DNA of 64,000 nt from Hymenobacter cavernae. Its GTDB lineage: Bacteria > Bacteroidota > Bacteroidia > Cytophagales > Hymenobacteraceae. The stretch's first letter is position 1, and every line of letters begins with the position of its first letter. The stretch lies in the NCBI RefSeq assembly GCF_014641455.1, contig NZ_BMHT01000002.1, forward strand, positions 1 to 64,000, given 5' to 3'. Below, piece by piece: positions 8,164 to 16,444 of this stretch. The position numbers and the translations under genes are program-made. The notes under the pieces were generated by a model. The model saw only the letters and a program-made list of their open reading frames with translations. It was not told the DNA's origin and did not search any database.

Positions 8164-9420
8164 TTATCGGAGCAAGCGTAGCGCCGTGTCCAGAATCACA
8201 TCCGGGCCGGAGGCGGCGTTGGCTTTACCTAGGTCGATAAACATTCTGGGGCGGTAATTTTCTCGCAGCGTGCCGTTCAGGTGATACAGCTTTTCGGCGG
8301 GCAGGCTGAAGCCGATGCCAGAGTTGGGCAACTTGTAGGAATAAATCGCGCCGTTCAGCTTAGCCAGCTTGGTGCCCACTACAGTCGCGCGCTGCATGGC
8401 ATCGAAGGCAATGGTGATGCCCTCGCCCATGCTGGCCGTCCAATGGTTTACGAGCACAGCCACCGGCCGCTCATACGGCTTAGGTCGCGGCGACACTAAC
8501 TCCCGCCACTTGCGTTTCACGCCGTAGCTTCTTTCCTCGGCCACCAGCTCGTGCTCCTGGTACGCTTGTTCCTTCGTGATAAAGCGACCTAAGATGGCGC
8601 GCGCCACGGTCGTGTTGCCGCCGTTGGGGGTGTCGCGCAGATCCAGCATCAGGGCGCTGGTTTGCTGCATACGGGTAAGCGCGCTGTCGAAAGCTTGAAT
8701 CAAGCCGTTATTGGACAGCGAGTTATTGATTTTGACATAACCCACTTTCCCGAGTAGCCGCGTCTCGACCAGGCCGTTGTAGCGCACATCTTCTTGCAAC
8801 ATCATCGGCTGATCGGGCAAGTACTCCTTGACCGTACCGGCAGCTTTCACCGTCAGCTTGCGCGGCACATTATGCTTGCCGGCCAGCGCCGCATTCAAGG
8901 CGTAGTTCCGCACGCCGGCATCAATGCGCCGGAGGCTCTTGCCGATAAACGGCTGAATGGCCTGTGCCACCGGCACGTCGTTGATAGACACAATTTCCAT
9001 TCCTGGCCGAATACCTACTTTTTCGGCACCTAGGTGCTGACGCACATCGAGCACTACGGCCCGGCCATCGGCGCTAAACTCCGCGTACAAGTCGCTGCCC
9101 GATGGCACCAGCCGCTGCGAGTCGAAGCGGTTGGTCGACAGGGAAGCGTGGTTGTCGTAAAGCTCCACGAACATATTTTCCAGCAGCCGCACCATAGCTC
9201 GCCGGGAGCTGATGGTGTCGGCCTGAGGCTGGTAGAGCTGGCGGGCTTTGTTCCAATCCGTCTGCTTTTTGTCGAAGTAGGCGTAGTTGTCCCGCACCAC
9301 TTCCCAGAAGAAATCGAAGTCTGCGCGGTATTGCTGCGGGGTGAGTTTGGCTTGCGCCGGTAGCGCTCGTGGCAGCAACAAGCACAATAGCAAACCAGTA
9401 GCGCCCAACAGATGTCTCAT
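8164..9420 (-). CDS. S41-family serine peptidase (tail-specific-protease-like), secreted
   Basis: A signal peptide (MRHLLGATGLLLCLLLPRAL, cleavage after ALPAQA) is followed by an N-terminal helical domain (YRADFDFFWEVVRDNYAYF), a divergent PDZ-like segment (GIRPGMEIVSINDVPV) and the peptidase core. The nucleophile Ser lies in the motif HWTASMGEG, and the upstream MLDLRDTPNGGNT matches the conserved LDLRxNxGG strand of S41 enzymes. It is predicted to act in the periplasm or cell envelope on unfolded or tagged proteins. Met at 9420 starts the signal peptide directly; a Met five residues upstream is less likely. Confidence 0.88.
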   Translation of the reverse strand: MRHLLGATGLLLCLLLPRALPAQAKLTPQQYRADFDFFWEVVRDNYAYFDKKQTDWNKARQLYQPQADTISSRRAMVRLLENMFVELYDNHASLSTNRFDSQRLVPSGSDLYAEFSADGRAVVLDVRQHLGAEKVGIRPGMEIVSINDVPVAQAIQPFIGKSLRRIDAGVRNYALNAALAGKHNVPRKLTVKAAGTVKEYLPDQPMMLQEDVRYNGLVETRLLGKVGYVKINNSLSNNGLIQAFDSALTRMQQTSALMLDLRDTPNGGNTTVARAILGRFITKEQAYQEHELVAEERSYGVKRKWRELVSPRPKPYERPVAVLVNHWTASMGEGITIAFDAMQRATVVGTKLAKLNGAIYSYKLPNSGIGFSLPAEKLYHLNGTLRENYRPRMFIDLGKANAASGPDVILDTALRLLR

Positions 9421-9564
9421 GCACGAAGAAGGCAATAAAGGCTAGCACCGCAAAAAGCGGCGGCCGCTTTTCGTAGCTTCGCTGCGTTTTCAGCTTAGCG
9501 CTGTCGAGAAAGCTAGGTTTTAACCAGTGCCTGGCTTCTGACAACCTAGGCCCACTCCTTCTGT

Positions 9565-10197
9565 ATGACGCACCGCCACTTCCTCATTCATAAGCCGTTT
9601 GGCTACCTCAGCCAGTTTGTGTGCGAGCTGAAAAAGAAGAAGCTTCTGGGCGAGCTGTACGACTTTCCGGAGGGCACCATGGCCATCGGCCGGCTGGATG
9701 AACACAGCGAGGGCCTGCTGCTGCTGACCACCGATGGCCGCGTGAGCGAACAGGTTCGCAGCAAGCACATTGAAAAGGAATACTACGTACAGATTGACGG
9801 GCTGATAACGGACGAAGCGCTGGAGCAGCTTCGGCAAGGCGTGGAAATCGGTATTCGGGACGTGAAATACCAGACCAACCCTTGCACGGCTTTCCGGCTA
9901 GAGACGGCACCTGGGTTTGCGCCGCGCACCAAGAAAATACGCGACGACCGGCATGGCCCTACCAGCTGGATTTCCGTAACTTTAACGGAAGGAAAGAACC
10001 GGCAGATCCGCAAAATGACGGCGGCCGCGGGTTTTCCGACCCTGCGGCTGGTGCGCGTACGCGTGGGCGCTATCCACCTGCACGATCTGCCGCCGGGAAT
10101 GGTACAGGAAGTTGCTAACTTTGCTCTTCCTGAACGAGAAGAGGTTGACGACGCACCGTCCTTCTTTTCTGGCGCTGAGCAGCAAGAGCTCGGCTAA
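9565..10197 (+). CDS. rluE: 23S rRNA pseudouridine synthase, RluE/RsuA family
   Basis: This enzyme converts a uridine in rRNA to pseudouridine. The 210-aa protein has the RsuA-family core: the KPFGYLSQF start of the catalytic domain, the catalytic Asp45 in AIGRLDEHSEGLLLLT, EKEYYVQIDG, and the C-terminal GKNRQIRKM motif. It lacks the N-terminal S4 domain, as in RluE, whose known target in E. coli is U2457. The family assignment is secure; the exact target base is inferred from length and lack of S4. It reads divergently from the S41 peptidase gene. Confidence 0.88.
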   Translation: MTHRHFLIHKPFGYLSQFVCELKKKKLLGELYDFPEGTMAIGRLDEHSEGLLLLTTDGRVSEQVRSKHIEKEYYVQIDGLITDEALEQLRQGVEIGIRDVKYQTNPCTAFRLETAPGFAPRTKKIRDDRHGPTSWISVTLTEGKNRQIRKMTAAAGFPTLRLVRVRVGAIHLHDLPPGMVQEVANFALPEREEVDDAPSFFSGAEQQELG

Positions 10198-10309
10198 TAT
10201 GCGCGGCTGCTACGGCGTGAACTATAGTGCTGTAGCATCTGTTTTTAACTATACACCCGCCTCAAATCCAGGTACCACCGGGTGCCTTACATACCCCTTA
10301 AGAAAAAGC

Positions 10310-10765
10310 ATGGGCAGATCACAAGCCACCTTCGGCAAGAAGGAAAACGAGAAGAAACGGTTAAAAAAGCGGAACGATAAGGCCGACAAGAAGGAAGAGC
10401 GCCAAGCCAATGCCAAAAAAGGCCAGAGCTTAGACGAAATGCTGGCCTACGTGGACGAGAATGGCAACATCTCGGCAACGCCGCCAGATCCGAAGAAGAA
10501 AAAGGAAATCAATGCGGACGACATCCGGATTGTGACCCAGAAGCAGGAGGATATGGAGCAGGAAGACCCAATCCGGAAAGGAACGGTGACGTTCTTCAAC
10601 GAATCCAAAGGGTATGGCTTCATCAAGGATTCGCAGAGCCAGGAGAGCATCTTTGTGCACGTCAACAAGCTGGTGAGCCCGATCAAGGAGAACGATAAAG
10701 TAAACTTTGAGGTAGAGATGGGCCCGAAAGGTCCGAGTGCCTTCAATGTAAAGCTAGAGGCTTAA
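10310..10765 (+). CDS. Cold-shock-domain protein with basic N-terminal extension
   Basis: The 151-aa protein has a lysine/glutamate-rich N-terminal tail (about 1-80; MGRSQATFGKKENEKKRLKK and following) and a C-terminal cold-shock domain (about 85-151). The RNA-binding motifs KGYGFIKD (RNP1) and IFVHVNKL (RNP2) are visible. Such proteins bind single-stranded RNA or DNA and melt RNA structure. ATG 10310 is preferred because it opens directly on the conserved tail; the frame is open upstream but overlaps the preceding gene. A strong terminator follows at 10789-10824. Confidence 0.9.
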   Translation: MGRSQATFGKKENEKKRLKKRNDKADKKEERQANAKKGQSLDEMLAYVDENGNISATPPDPKKKKEINADDIRIVTQKQEDMEQEDPIRKGTVTFFNESKGYGFIKDSQSQESIFVHVNKLVSPIKENDKVNFEVEMGPKGPSAFNVKLEA

Positions 10766-10788
10766 CCCTCTACTCTCTACTTATATTG

Positions 10789-10824
10789 AAAGAGGCAGCA
10801 GCTCCGGGGAGCTGCCGCCTCTTT
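10789..10824. terminator. Bidirectional terminator, 17-bp arms, 2-nt loop
   Basis: Arms 10789-10805 (AAAGAGGCAGCAGCTCC) and 10808-10824 pair with a single mismatch around a 2-nt loop, giving A-tract and T-tract flanks on the two sides. It lies between the convergent cold-shock and DisA_N-like genes. A hairpin with nearly the same GCCGCCTCTTT sequence recurs at 16379-16428. Confidence 0.8.
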
Positions 10825-10883
10825 GCGTTTGTGGGCACTGGCCTTAACCTAGGTTTGGCACCTAGCTTTTGCAAACCAGGCCT

Positions 10884-12041
10884 TTACAGGAGCAGCACGT
10901 CGATGCGGTGGGCGTGTACCATCTGCATTTTGGTCGACCAGGCGAAGACGGTGAAGTAGCCATCCTGGGAGGCAACCAAGGCAATGGAGTCGCGCTGATC
11001 GTGCACGAACTGGGCGGCGGCCAGGTGGCGGGTACCGCCGTTTTGGGCGGGGTGCATGTGTACGGCCGCGCTTCCCAGCACTGGCTCCGTCATCACCATT
11101 TTATCGACGGGCGTGCCAGCCTCGGCGCGGGTGACTTTCACGCCAAAGGCCAGCAGGTCGTAGTCCTGGGTGATGACCGTGGCGCCATCTACGGCAGTAA
11201 AGCCCCCGACTAGGCCAATCGTGTGGAGCAGTTTATCCTGCCACTTGCGCTTGGCCTGGTCTTGCTGCTGCATCTCGGCGATGCCGGCGTAGGCCGGTAC
11301 CACGGGGTAGATCATCGGCTGAACGATAGAGTCTTGCCAGCTATTGGAGCCGGGCGGCACCACCAGTACCAGCCCGCCCCGACCGTGGGCGCGCATGGCC
11401 GTAGCCAGCTCCACCAGCACCGTGTTGGTTTCGCCGCTTTTGGTGAGCAGACCGCTCTCGGGCAGAAAGGCTTGCAGCGCGGGGCAGTCGCCGACGGCAG
11501 CATTATCGGCGTCAACGACTTGCAACTGGTCGCCGCGCAGAATAGCGACGTTGACGAACTTACCGAAGCCATCGGCGCGGCGGTGCTTAATCACCAGCAA
11601 GCCAGGCTCTACCACTTCCAGCACAAAGCACAGGGGCGGAATATTGGTGGTAGTGCCCCACACGTACAGCCCTTCCTCGTCGTGCCACACGCCCAGGTGA
11701 ATGCCGGGCTGCTCGACGGCAGGAGCTAGCTTGAGCAAGTTGTAGGGCGTAAGCCGGCGCCGCTGCCCAAACAACAGCGGTTGCGGCGCCTCATCGGGCG
11801 GCAGCAAGGCCAGCGAGATTTTGGGCGGGTGCCCTTCCTCGCGGCGCAGACTAGCCCAGAAAGCCGCATCAATAACTGCTTCTACTAAGTACGATTCGGG
11901 GGGCGAAGCTAAATGTGGTTCTTCCTGAGCCGTAGCCGCCGCCCGATGCCGGGCAAAATGGGCTTCAACCATCGGAGCAACCATGCGAGCCGCCAAGTAT
12001 GTGGGTTCGGACAACATAGGAGCAATAACAGCGCTTTTCAT
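10884..12041 (-). CDS. DisA_N-like (DACNV-type) nucleotide-sensor protein
   Basis: A 385-aa soluble protein. The last third (about 270-385) resembles the diadenylate cyclase/DisA_N fold: a DGATVI segment corresponding to the DGA motif and GGTRHLAAAQF corresponding to the GTRHR motif, followed by DSIALVASQDGYFTVFAW. The RHR triad is RHL here, so cyclase activity is doubtful. Related DACNV-type domains have been proposed as nucleotide sensors rather than enzymes (family knowledge). The N-terminal two thirds are not recognised; VGLGTTTN-like strands such as LGVWHDEEGLYVWGTTTNI suggest an additional beta-rich regulatory module. No effector gene is adjacent. Confidence 0.6.
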   Translation of the reverse strand: MKSAVIAPMLSEPTYLAARMVAPMVEAHFARHRAAATAQEEPHLASPPESYLVEAVIDAAFWASLRREEGHPPKISLALLPPDEAPQPLLFGQRRRLTPYNLLKLAPAVEQPGIHLGVWHDEEGLYVWGTTTNIPPLCFVLEVVEPGLLVIKHRRADGFGKFVNVAILRGDQLQVVDADNAAVGDCPALQAFLPESGLLTKSGETNTVLVELATAMRAHGRGGLVLVVPPGSNSWQDSIVQPMIYPVVPAYAGIAEMQQQDQAKRKWQDKLLHTIGLVGGFTAVDGATVITQDYDLLAFGVKVTRAEAGTPVDKMVMTEPVLGSAAVHMHPAQNGGTRHLAAAQFVHDQRDSIALVASQDGYFTVFAWSTKMQMVHAHRIDVLLL

Positions 12042-12339
12042 ATGGGAACCTACTTTACGCGAAGCCGGCCGCAGCGGTCGTGCTGCAGCAATTCGCGTGC
12101 AAGCACAACCGTGGCCAGTATCATAAGATTAATAACGAGCGTGGCAGTTTAAACAGCTCAGCAGGCAGAATGGCTCGGGGCGGCCACAGAACCTAGGTTC
12201 CGGCCTGCTTTACCCGCCCGAAGTCGTCGAATTTGTCGCCTTACTTTCTGTAATTTACCAGGCATCGTAGTTGGTGCGGTCGGCCCGGCCGTGCCGCACG
12301 GTGCCGTCACACTCTCCACCTCCTATCCACCCAACCGCC

Positions 12340-13674
12340 TTGAGAACAATCACTTGGATACGCTACCTAGCTTTGGTTTTTTTCACGGCGGCGCTCTGCC
12401 CGAACCTAGCTGCTCAAGCGCCCCAGCCCGCCAGGAGCAGCTTGCCGGCCGCTGGCGGTAGCTGGCAGCAGCTCACCACCAACGCTTCCCGGACCGGCAA
12501 ACCAGCGTGGCGGCCCATGCTAGCCTACGTGGCCAGCTTACACCAGAAAGGCACCCATCCGGCCACGTGGCCCTTCGACTATGAATGGGAAGACCTAGGC
12601 CCGGGCTACGTGTACGGCAATGCTTTCGGGCACTGGGATGTGGTGCATGAGATTATCGACGTGCTGCCCTCGTACCCGGAGCACGCGCTACATCAGCTGC
12701 TGAACGACATCAAAAATCAGGAGCCGAATGGGCTGCTGCCGGGCTCCATCTACATGCCGGGCGGCCTGTCGAAGCGCGACTCGGTGACGTGGAACAAGAC
12801 GACGCAGGGGCATCCGCCGCTCTGGCCCTTGGCCGTGCAGGACTACGTGCGGCTGACCAAAGACAGCGCCGTTATCCGAACCTTCTACACGCCGCTGATT
12901 CGGCAGATAGCGTGGTTTGAGAACAACCGCAAGGCAGAAGGTGAAGGCTTTTTCTACAACGACATCCTGCTGAAAAAGTGGGAAAGCGGCGTTGATGAGG
13001 GCATTCGCTTCGATGAAGTGGCGAAGGGCCCTCTGGCCTGCGTCGATGCAACCAGCCATGTGTATGCGCTCTACCAAATTGCGGCGCAATGGGCCAGGCA
13101 GCTAGGTCTTGATGCGCGCTATTACGAGAAGCGCGCCACCGACTTGCGCACCTTCATCCAGACCGGCTTGTATGTGCCAGCCGATGGCATGTTCTACGAT
13201 AGCTGGGCCGTGAAAGACCCGGCGCTCCGCAACTTGCCCTTCGAAAGCATGTGGCCCGTTGTGACGGGCGCTGCGACGCCAGCGCAAGCCAATCAATACA
13301 TCGACAAGTATTTACTCAACAAAACCGTATTCCTGACGGACCACCCGATTGCTACCGTCGGGCGGCGCGACCCGAAGTTTGAGCTGCGCATGTGGCGCGG
13401 TCCGGCCTGGAACAGCATGGCGTACTGGGCCGCCCGCGGCTGCCTGCACTACGGCCGAAAAGATGCCGCCAAGATCATCCTGGAAAAGGCTTTGGATGAC
13501 TCGGCGAAGCAATTCAAGCGCACCGGCACTATTTGGGAGTTTTATAACCCACTGGGTGGCAAGCCCGAAGACGTGAAGCGCAAGCCTAACACCAAGTACA
13601 ACACGCCTTGCCGCGACTACCTAGGCCATAACCCTTTGATTGAGATGGCCCGGCTGTATGATTCTATAAAGTAG
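12340..13674 (+). CDS. Secreted glycoside hydrolase, MGH1-like (clan GH-G, GH37/GH63 type)
   Basis: An (alpha/alpha)6-barrel glycosidase of about 444 aa. A signal peptide (RTITWIRYLALVFFTAALC, cleavage near NLAAQ) is followed by barrel motifs including WPFDYEWEDLGPGY, WNKTTQGHPPLWPLAVQDY, WESGVDEGIRFDE (position of the general acid Asp) and GTIWEFYNPLGG (position of the general base Glu). Inverting alpha-glucosidases and trehalases of clan GH-G carry these motifs; the substrate is not certain. The likely start is TTG 12340, because it places the signal peptide at the N-terminus; TTG 12271 would add 23 residues. Export and the isolated position suggest a periplasmic scavenging role. Confidence 0.75.
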   Translation: MRTITWIRYLALVFFTAALCPNLAAQAPQPARSSLPAAGGSWQQLTTNASRTGKPAWRPMLAYVASLHQKGTHPATWPFDYEWEDLGPGYVYGNAFGHWDVVHEIIDVLPSYPEHALHQLLNDIKNQEPNGLLPGSIYMPGGLSKRDSVTWNKTTQGHPPLWPLAVQDYVRLTKDSAVIRTFYTPLIRQIAWFENNRKAEGEGFFYNDILLKKWESGVDEGIRFDEVAKGPLACVDATSHVYALYQIAAQWARQLGLDARYYEKRATDLRTFIQTGLYVPADGMFYDSWAVKDPALRNLPFESMWPVVTGAATPAQANQYIDKYLLNKTVFLTDHPIATVGRRDPKFELRMWRGPAWNSMAYWAARGCLHYGRKDAAKIILEKALDDSAKQFKRTGTIWEFYNPLGGKPEDVKRKPNTKYNTPCRDYLGHNPLIEMARLYDSIK

Positions 13675-13858
13675 CTTGAGTCAAGTACGTTCGGCGTTTC
13701 CCCTGTTGCTATGTAAAATATTTTTAGCACTACAATGAAATAAAAATATTTATATGGTCTCCTATAATTAATTGACTAATTTTCAATTAACACAAGACTC
13801 AGTGGCGAACCAATGCAACACTTAGAAAAATATTATCAAACCAATAAAACACATTTTT

Positions 13859-14473
13859 ATGTGCCACGCACCCACTTATGTCAGTTCAGAAGATCGTAAG
13901 CAGCTATCAGAGGAGCTGCGTTTTATTTACGACAAACACCTGAGCTTATTCAATGTCAGACGAGAGCATGAATGGAAAGTATTCTTCGGCATGATAACAT
14001 TAATAGGGCTTTCTAGCGCCGCTTTGATTAACTTTAACATTAAGTTAGTTTCTATACAGCAATACTTCTGGACAATCGGTTTAGCCATTTTATTTTTCGT
14101 CCACTTATTCTATCAGAAGGGTATACAACGCAGGAACAGAGTTGATAGAATAGTAATGGATGAAGTCAACCGGCATCTTTGTGCCTTAATGAAATTAAGT
14201 GACGATTGCGCTATTAGAATAAGCGTTGATACAGGTCTGAGGCGAGAGACTGTTACTCACGAAAAAATAATTCGCGGGCCCTGGTATAGCCCACGATATC
14301 TCTGGGCTTTTATCTTGCAGAATGTAACGCTATTTATAATATGTTTCTTTTCCTGCGTCATTGTTTGGGGAGGTATAACTAAGGGGAAAGATCCAGATAA
14401 GAATTCTGCTAGCTCCGAAGTATCAGGCGAGCATTATGCGCCCACATCAGTTGCTGCTAACAAGAGCAACTAA
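13859..14473 (+). CDS. Hypothetical membrane protein in an AT-rich patch
   Basis: A 204-aa protein of unknown family. Three hydrophobic segments are visible: two adjacent ones (about 42-61 and 68-87) and one near 145-168 (LQNVTLFIICFFSCVIVWGG). The N-terminal and C-terminal parts are polar. Base composition from about 13680 to 14500 is clearly more AT-rich than the surroundings, and codons such as ATA and AGA are common, consistent with recent acquisition. The upstream interval 13675-13858 is AT-rich with no signal that I recognise. It could be a small toxin- or phage-related membrane protein, but nothing in the sequence shows this. Confidence 0.6.
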   Translation: MCHAPTYVSSEDRKQLSEELRFIYDKHLSLFNVRREHEWKVFFGMITLIGLSSAALINFNIKLVSIQQYFWTIGLAILFFVHLFYQKGIQRRNRVDRIVMDEVNRHLCALMKLSDDCAIRISVDTGLRRETVTHEKIIRGPWYSPRYLWAFILQNVTLFIICFFSCVIVWGGITKGKDPDKNSASSEVSGEHYAPTSVAANKSN

Positions 14474-14599
14474 CGCCTTCACCGTTTAGCGACTTTGTTG
14501 CTTGGATGAGGATTGAAGGTATGAAAGGATTTGGCGCGATAATGCGGCAACTCTCGCTAGCTTTGGCGGCTTTCCACCATCTATGAGTTGCCCCATTGC

Positions 14600-15571
14600 A
14601 TGTCTCAGCCCCCCAAAGATACCGCCGACGAAAAGGACAGCCTGCACCCGCGCAACCGCCACCGCGGCCGCTACGATTTCGCGCAGCTCACGCAGAGCGT
14701 GCCGGAGCTAGGTTCGTTTGTGGCCGTGAATGCGCACGGCGATGCCAGCATTGATTTCGCGAATCCTGATGCAGTGAAAGTCCTGAATAAGGCCTTGCTG
14801 AAGCAGTTCTACGGCATTCAGCTCTGGGATATTCCGGCCGGCTACCTGGCCCCGCCTATTCCCGGCCGCGCCGATTATGTGCACTACCTGGCCGACCTGC
14901 TCGGCTCCGTGAACGACGGCGTGGTGGTAACGGGCAAGCGCATTCGGGTGCTCGATGTGGGCGTGGGCGCCAACTGCATCTACCCCATCATTGGGCACCA
15001 CGAATACGGCTGGCGCTTTATCGGTACGGATGTAGACCCGGTTGCCATTCGGGTAGCCAAGCAGATTGTAGCCAGCAATAGTGGACTGACCGGCGCGGTG
15101 GAGCTGCGCCTGCAACCCTCGTCCACCAACATCTTTATCGGCGTCACGAAGCCCAAGGAGGTATTCGACCTGACGATGTGCAACCCGCCGTTTCATGGTT
15201 CGCAGGCGGAGGCCGAAGCCAGCACCCGGCGCAAAGAGCAGAACCTAGGTACCAACAAAGGCCCCGCTCCCACCCCAAACTTCGGCGGCAAACCGGGCGA
15301 GTTGTGGTACCCTGGCGGCGAAGCTACCTTCCTGTGGCGCCTGGCGGAAGAAAGCGCGCTGTTCCGCGACACGTGCTTCTGGTTTACGGCGCTGGTATCC
15401 AAGAAAGAAACCTTGCCCGGCTTGTATAAGTCGCTGCAAAAGCTAGGTGCCGCCGAGGTGCGCACCATCAACATGGCCCAAGGTCAGAAGGTCAGCCGCA
15501 TCGTGGCCTGGACGTATCTGACTGCCGAGCAGCAGCAGGCGTGGCGCGAAAAGCGCTGGCTGGCGCAGTAG
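14600..15571 (+). CDS. rlmF: 23S rRNA (adenine(1618)-N(6))-methyltransferase
   Basis: This SAM-dependent enzyme methylates N6 of A1618 of 23S rRNA. The 323-aa protein has the RlmF signature LHPRNRHRGRYDF at the N-terminus, a SAM-binding motif LDVGVGANCIYP, the acidic GTDVDPVA loop, and the N6-adenine catalytic motif MCNPPFHGS. ATG 14600 (MSQPPKD) is preferred over TTG 14588. Length and motif order match the family, so the assignment is firm. A large structured repeat begins 8 bp after the stop codon. Confidence 0.93.
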   Translation: MSQPPKDTADEKDSLHPRNRHRGRYDFAQLTQSVPELGSFVAVNAHGDASIDFANPDAVKVLNKALLKQFYGIQLWDIPAGYLAPPIPGRADYVHYLADLLGSVNDGVVVTGKRIRVLDVGVGANCIYPIIGHHEYGWRFIGTDVDPVAIRVAKQIVASNSGLTGAVELRLQPSSTNIFIGVTKPKEVFDLTMCNPPFHGSQAEAEASTRRKEQNLGTNKGPAPTPNFGGKPGELWYPGGEATFLWRLAEESALFRDTCFWFTALVSKKETLPGLYKSLQKLGAAEVRTINMAQGQKVSRIVAWTYLTAEQQQAWREKRWLAQ

Positions 15572-15579
15572 CGCCCTGC

Positions 15580-15749
15580 GCTGGCGCGAGCTTGCAACTC
15601 GTGCCTCACATGCCTGGAGGCTGCGCCTCCGGTTTTCAGACCTAGGCTCTACCCAGGCAATCTTCGGAGCAATACCGCATTGCCGCTGCGCGGCAGTGGA
15701 GATACAATCTCCACACCATGTTAGGCACGAGCTGCAAGCTCGCGCCAGC
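15580..15749. repeat. 170-bp multi-hairpin palindromic element
   Basis: Outer arms 15580-15606 and 15723-15749 (27 bp) are complementary with one mismatch. Inside are further stems: TGCCTGG (15611-15617) with CCAGGCA (15653-15659), the hairpin 15616-15630, TGCCGC/GCGGCA (15681-15695) and GTGGAGAT/ATCTCCAC (15696-15714). The fold is a closed multi-branched shape, as expected of a REP/MITE-like element or structured RNA. Beyond it, 15750-15942 has no gene except a short coding-like remnant (15749-15840) ending ANITMP-stop. Confidence 0.75.
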
Positions 15750-15942
15750 TAGGAGCAGCGCCAGATGGGAGCAGCCCTGACAACGCCGACCTGATTGGCA
15801 AAGCTGCCGCGCTGCCCGAAGCCAACATTACCATGCCCTGAGCTGTCCGCGCCACTTAACATTTAGGTAGTGCCAGTGTTCTTCGCTCTTAAGCGGCTCC
15901 CGACTGATAGCGGTTATTTTTCCACCTATTGCCTTTTGCAAA

Positions 15943-16359
15943 TTGAAAACCCTCCTTATTTGCCTGCTGAGCTTATTGCCCCTGCTGGGTCTGGCGCAGG
16001 CCACCCCAGCCAAAAACCAACTCAGCACCCACATCCTGGACATCAGCACGGGCCAGCCGGCCCCCGGCGTAACGGTGCGCTTGCACCAGTACAATGCCGC
16101 GCAAAAAACGTGGACCACCGTGGCTGAGAAGAAAACCGATGCTGCCGGCCGCATTCCCGATTTTCTACCCTCGGCCAGCGCCACCGGCACACCCGGCACC
16201 TACAAGCTCACCTTCCTGACCCAGCCCTACTTCGAGAGCAAGAAGCAACAGTCATTCTACCCCTTCATTGAGATAGTGTTTGAGATTAAGGACGGCGCGC
16301 ACTACCATGTGCCCATCACCCTCTCGCCCTACGGCTACTCCACCTACCGCGGCAGTTGA
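15943..16359 (+). CDS. 5-hydroxyisourate hydrolase, exported
   Basis: This transthyretin-like enzyme hydrolyses 5-hydroxyisourate to OHCU in urate breakdown. The 138-aa protein starts at TTG with a signal peptide (KTLLICLLSLLPLLGLAQA). The mature part shows the family motifs LSTHILDISTGQPAPGV (catalytic His), GVTVRLHQ (Arg) and the C-terminal HYHVPITLSPYGYSTYRGS (His and the signature tetrapeptide YRGS). Length matches periplasmic HIU hydrolases. No other urate-pathway gene is adjacent, so it is an orphan here. A long bidirectional terminator follows. Confidence 0.92.
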   Translation: MKTLLICLLSLLPLLGLAQATPAKNQLSTHILDISTGQPAPGVTVRLHQYNAAQKTWTTVAEKKTDAAGRIPDFLPSASATGTPGTYKLTFLTQPYFESKKQQSFYPFIEIVFEIKDGAHYHVPITLSPYGYSTYRGS

Positions 16360-16378
16360 GGCTACCCGGTTCCTTACC

Positions 16379-16428
16379 AAACGCAAAAGAGGCGGCAGCT
16401 CCTGGGAACTGCCGCCTCTTTTGCGTTT
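16379..16428. terminator. Bidirectional terminator, 24-bp arms, 2-nt loop
   Basis: Arms 16379-16402 and 16405-16428 pair with one mismatch around a TG loop. The core GGCGGCAG/CTGCCGCC with flanking AAAAGA/TCTTTT resembles the terminator at 10789-10824. It separates the convergent HIU hydrolase and lpdA genes. Confidence 0.85.
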
Positions 16429-16444
16429 TACTGCAAGCAGATAA

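Noticed and set aside
8281..9363. Plus-strand open frames opposite the S41 peptidase
   Set aside because: They are shadows of the minus-strand gene caused by high GC and have no independent support.
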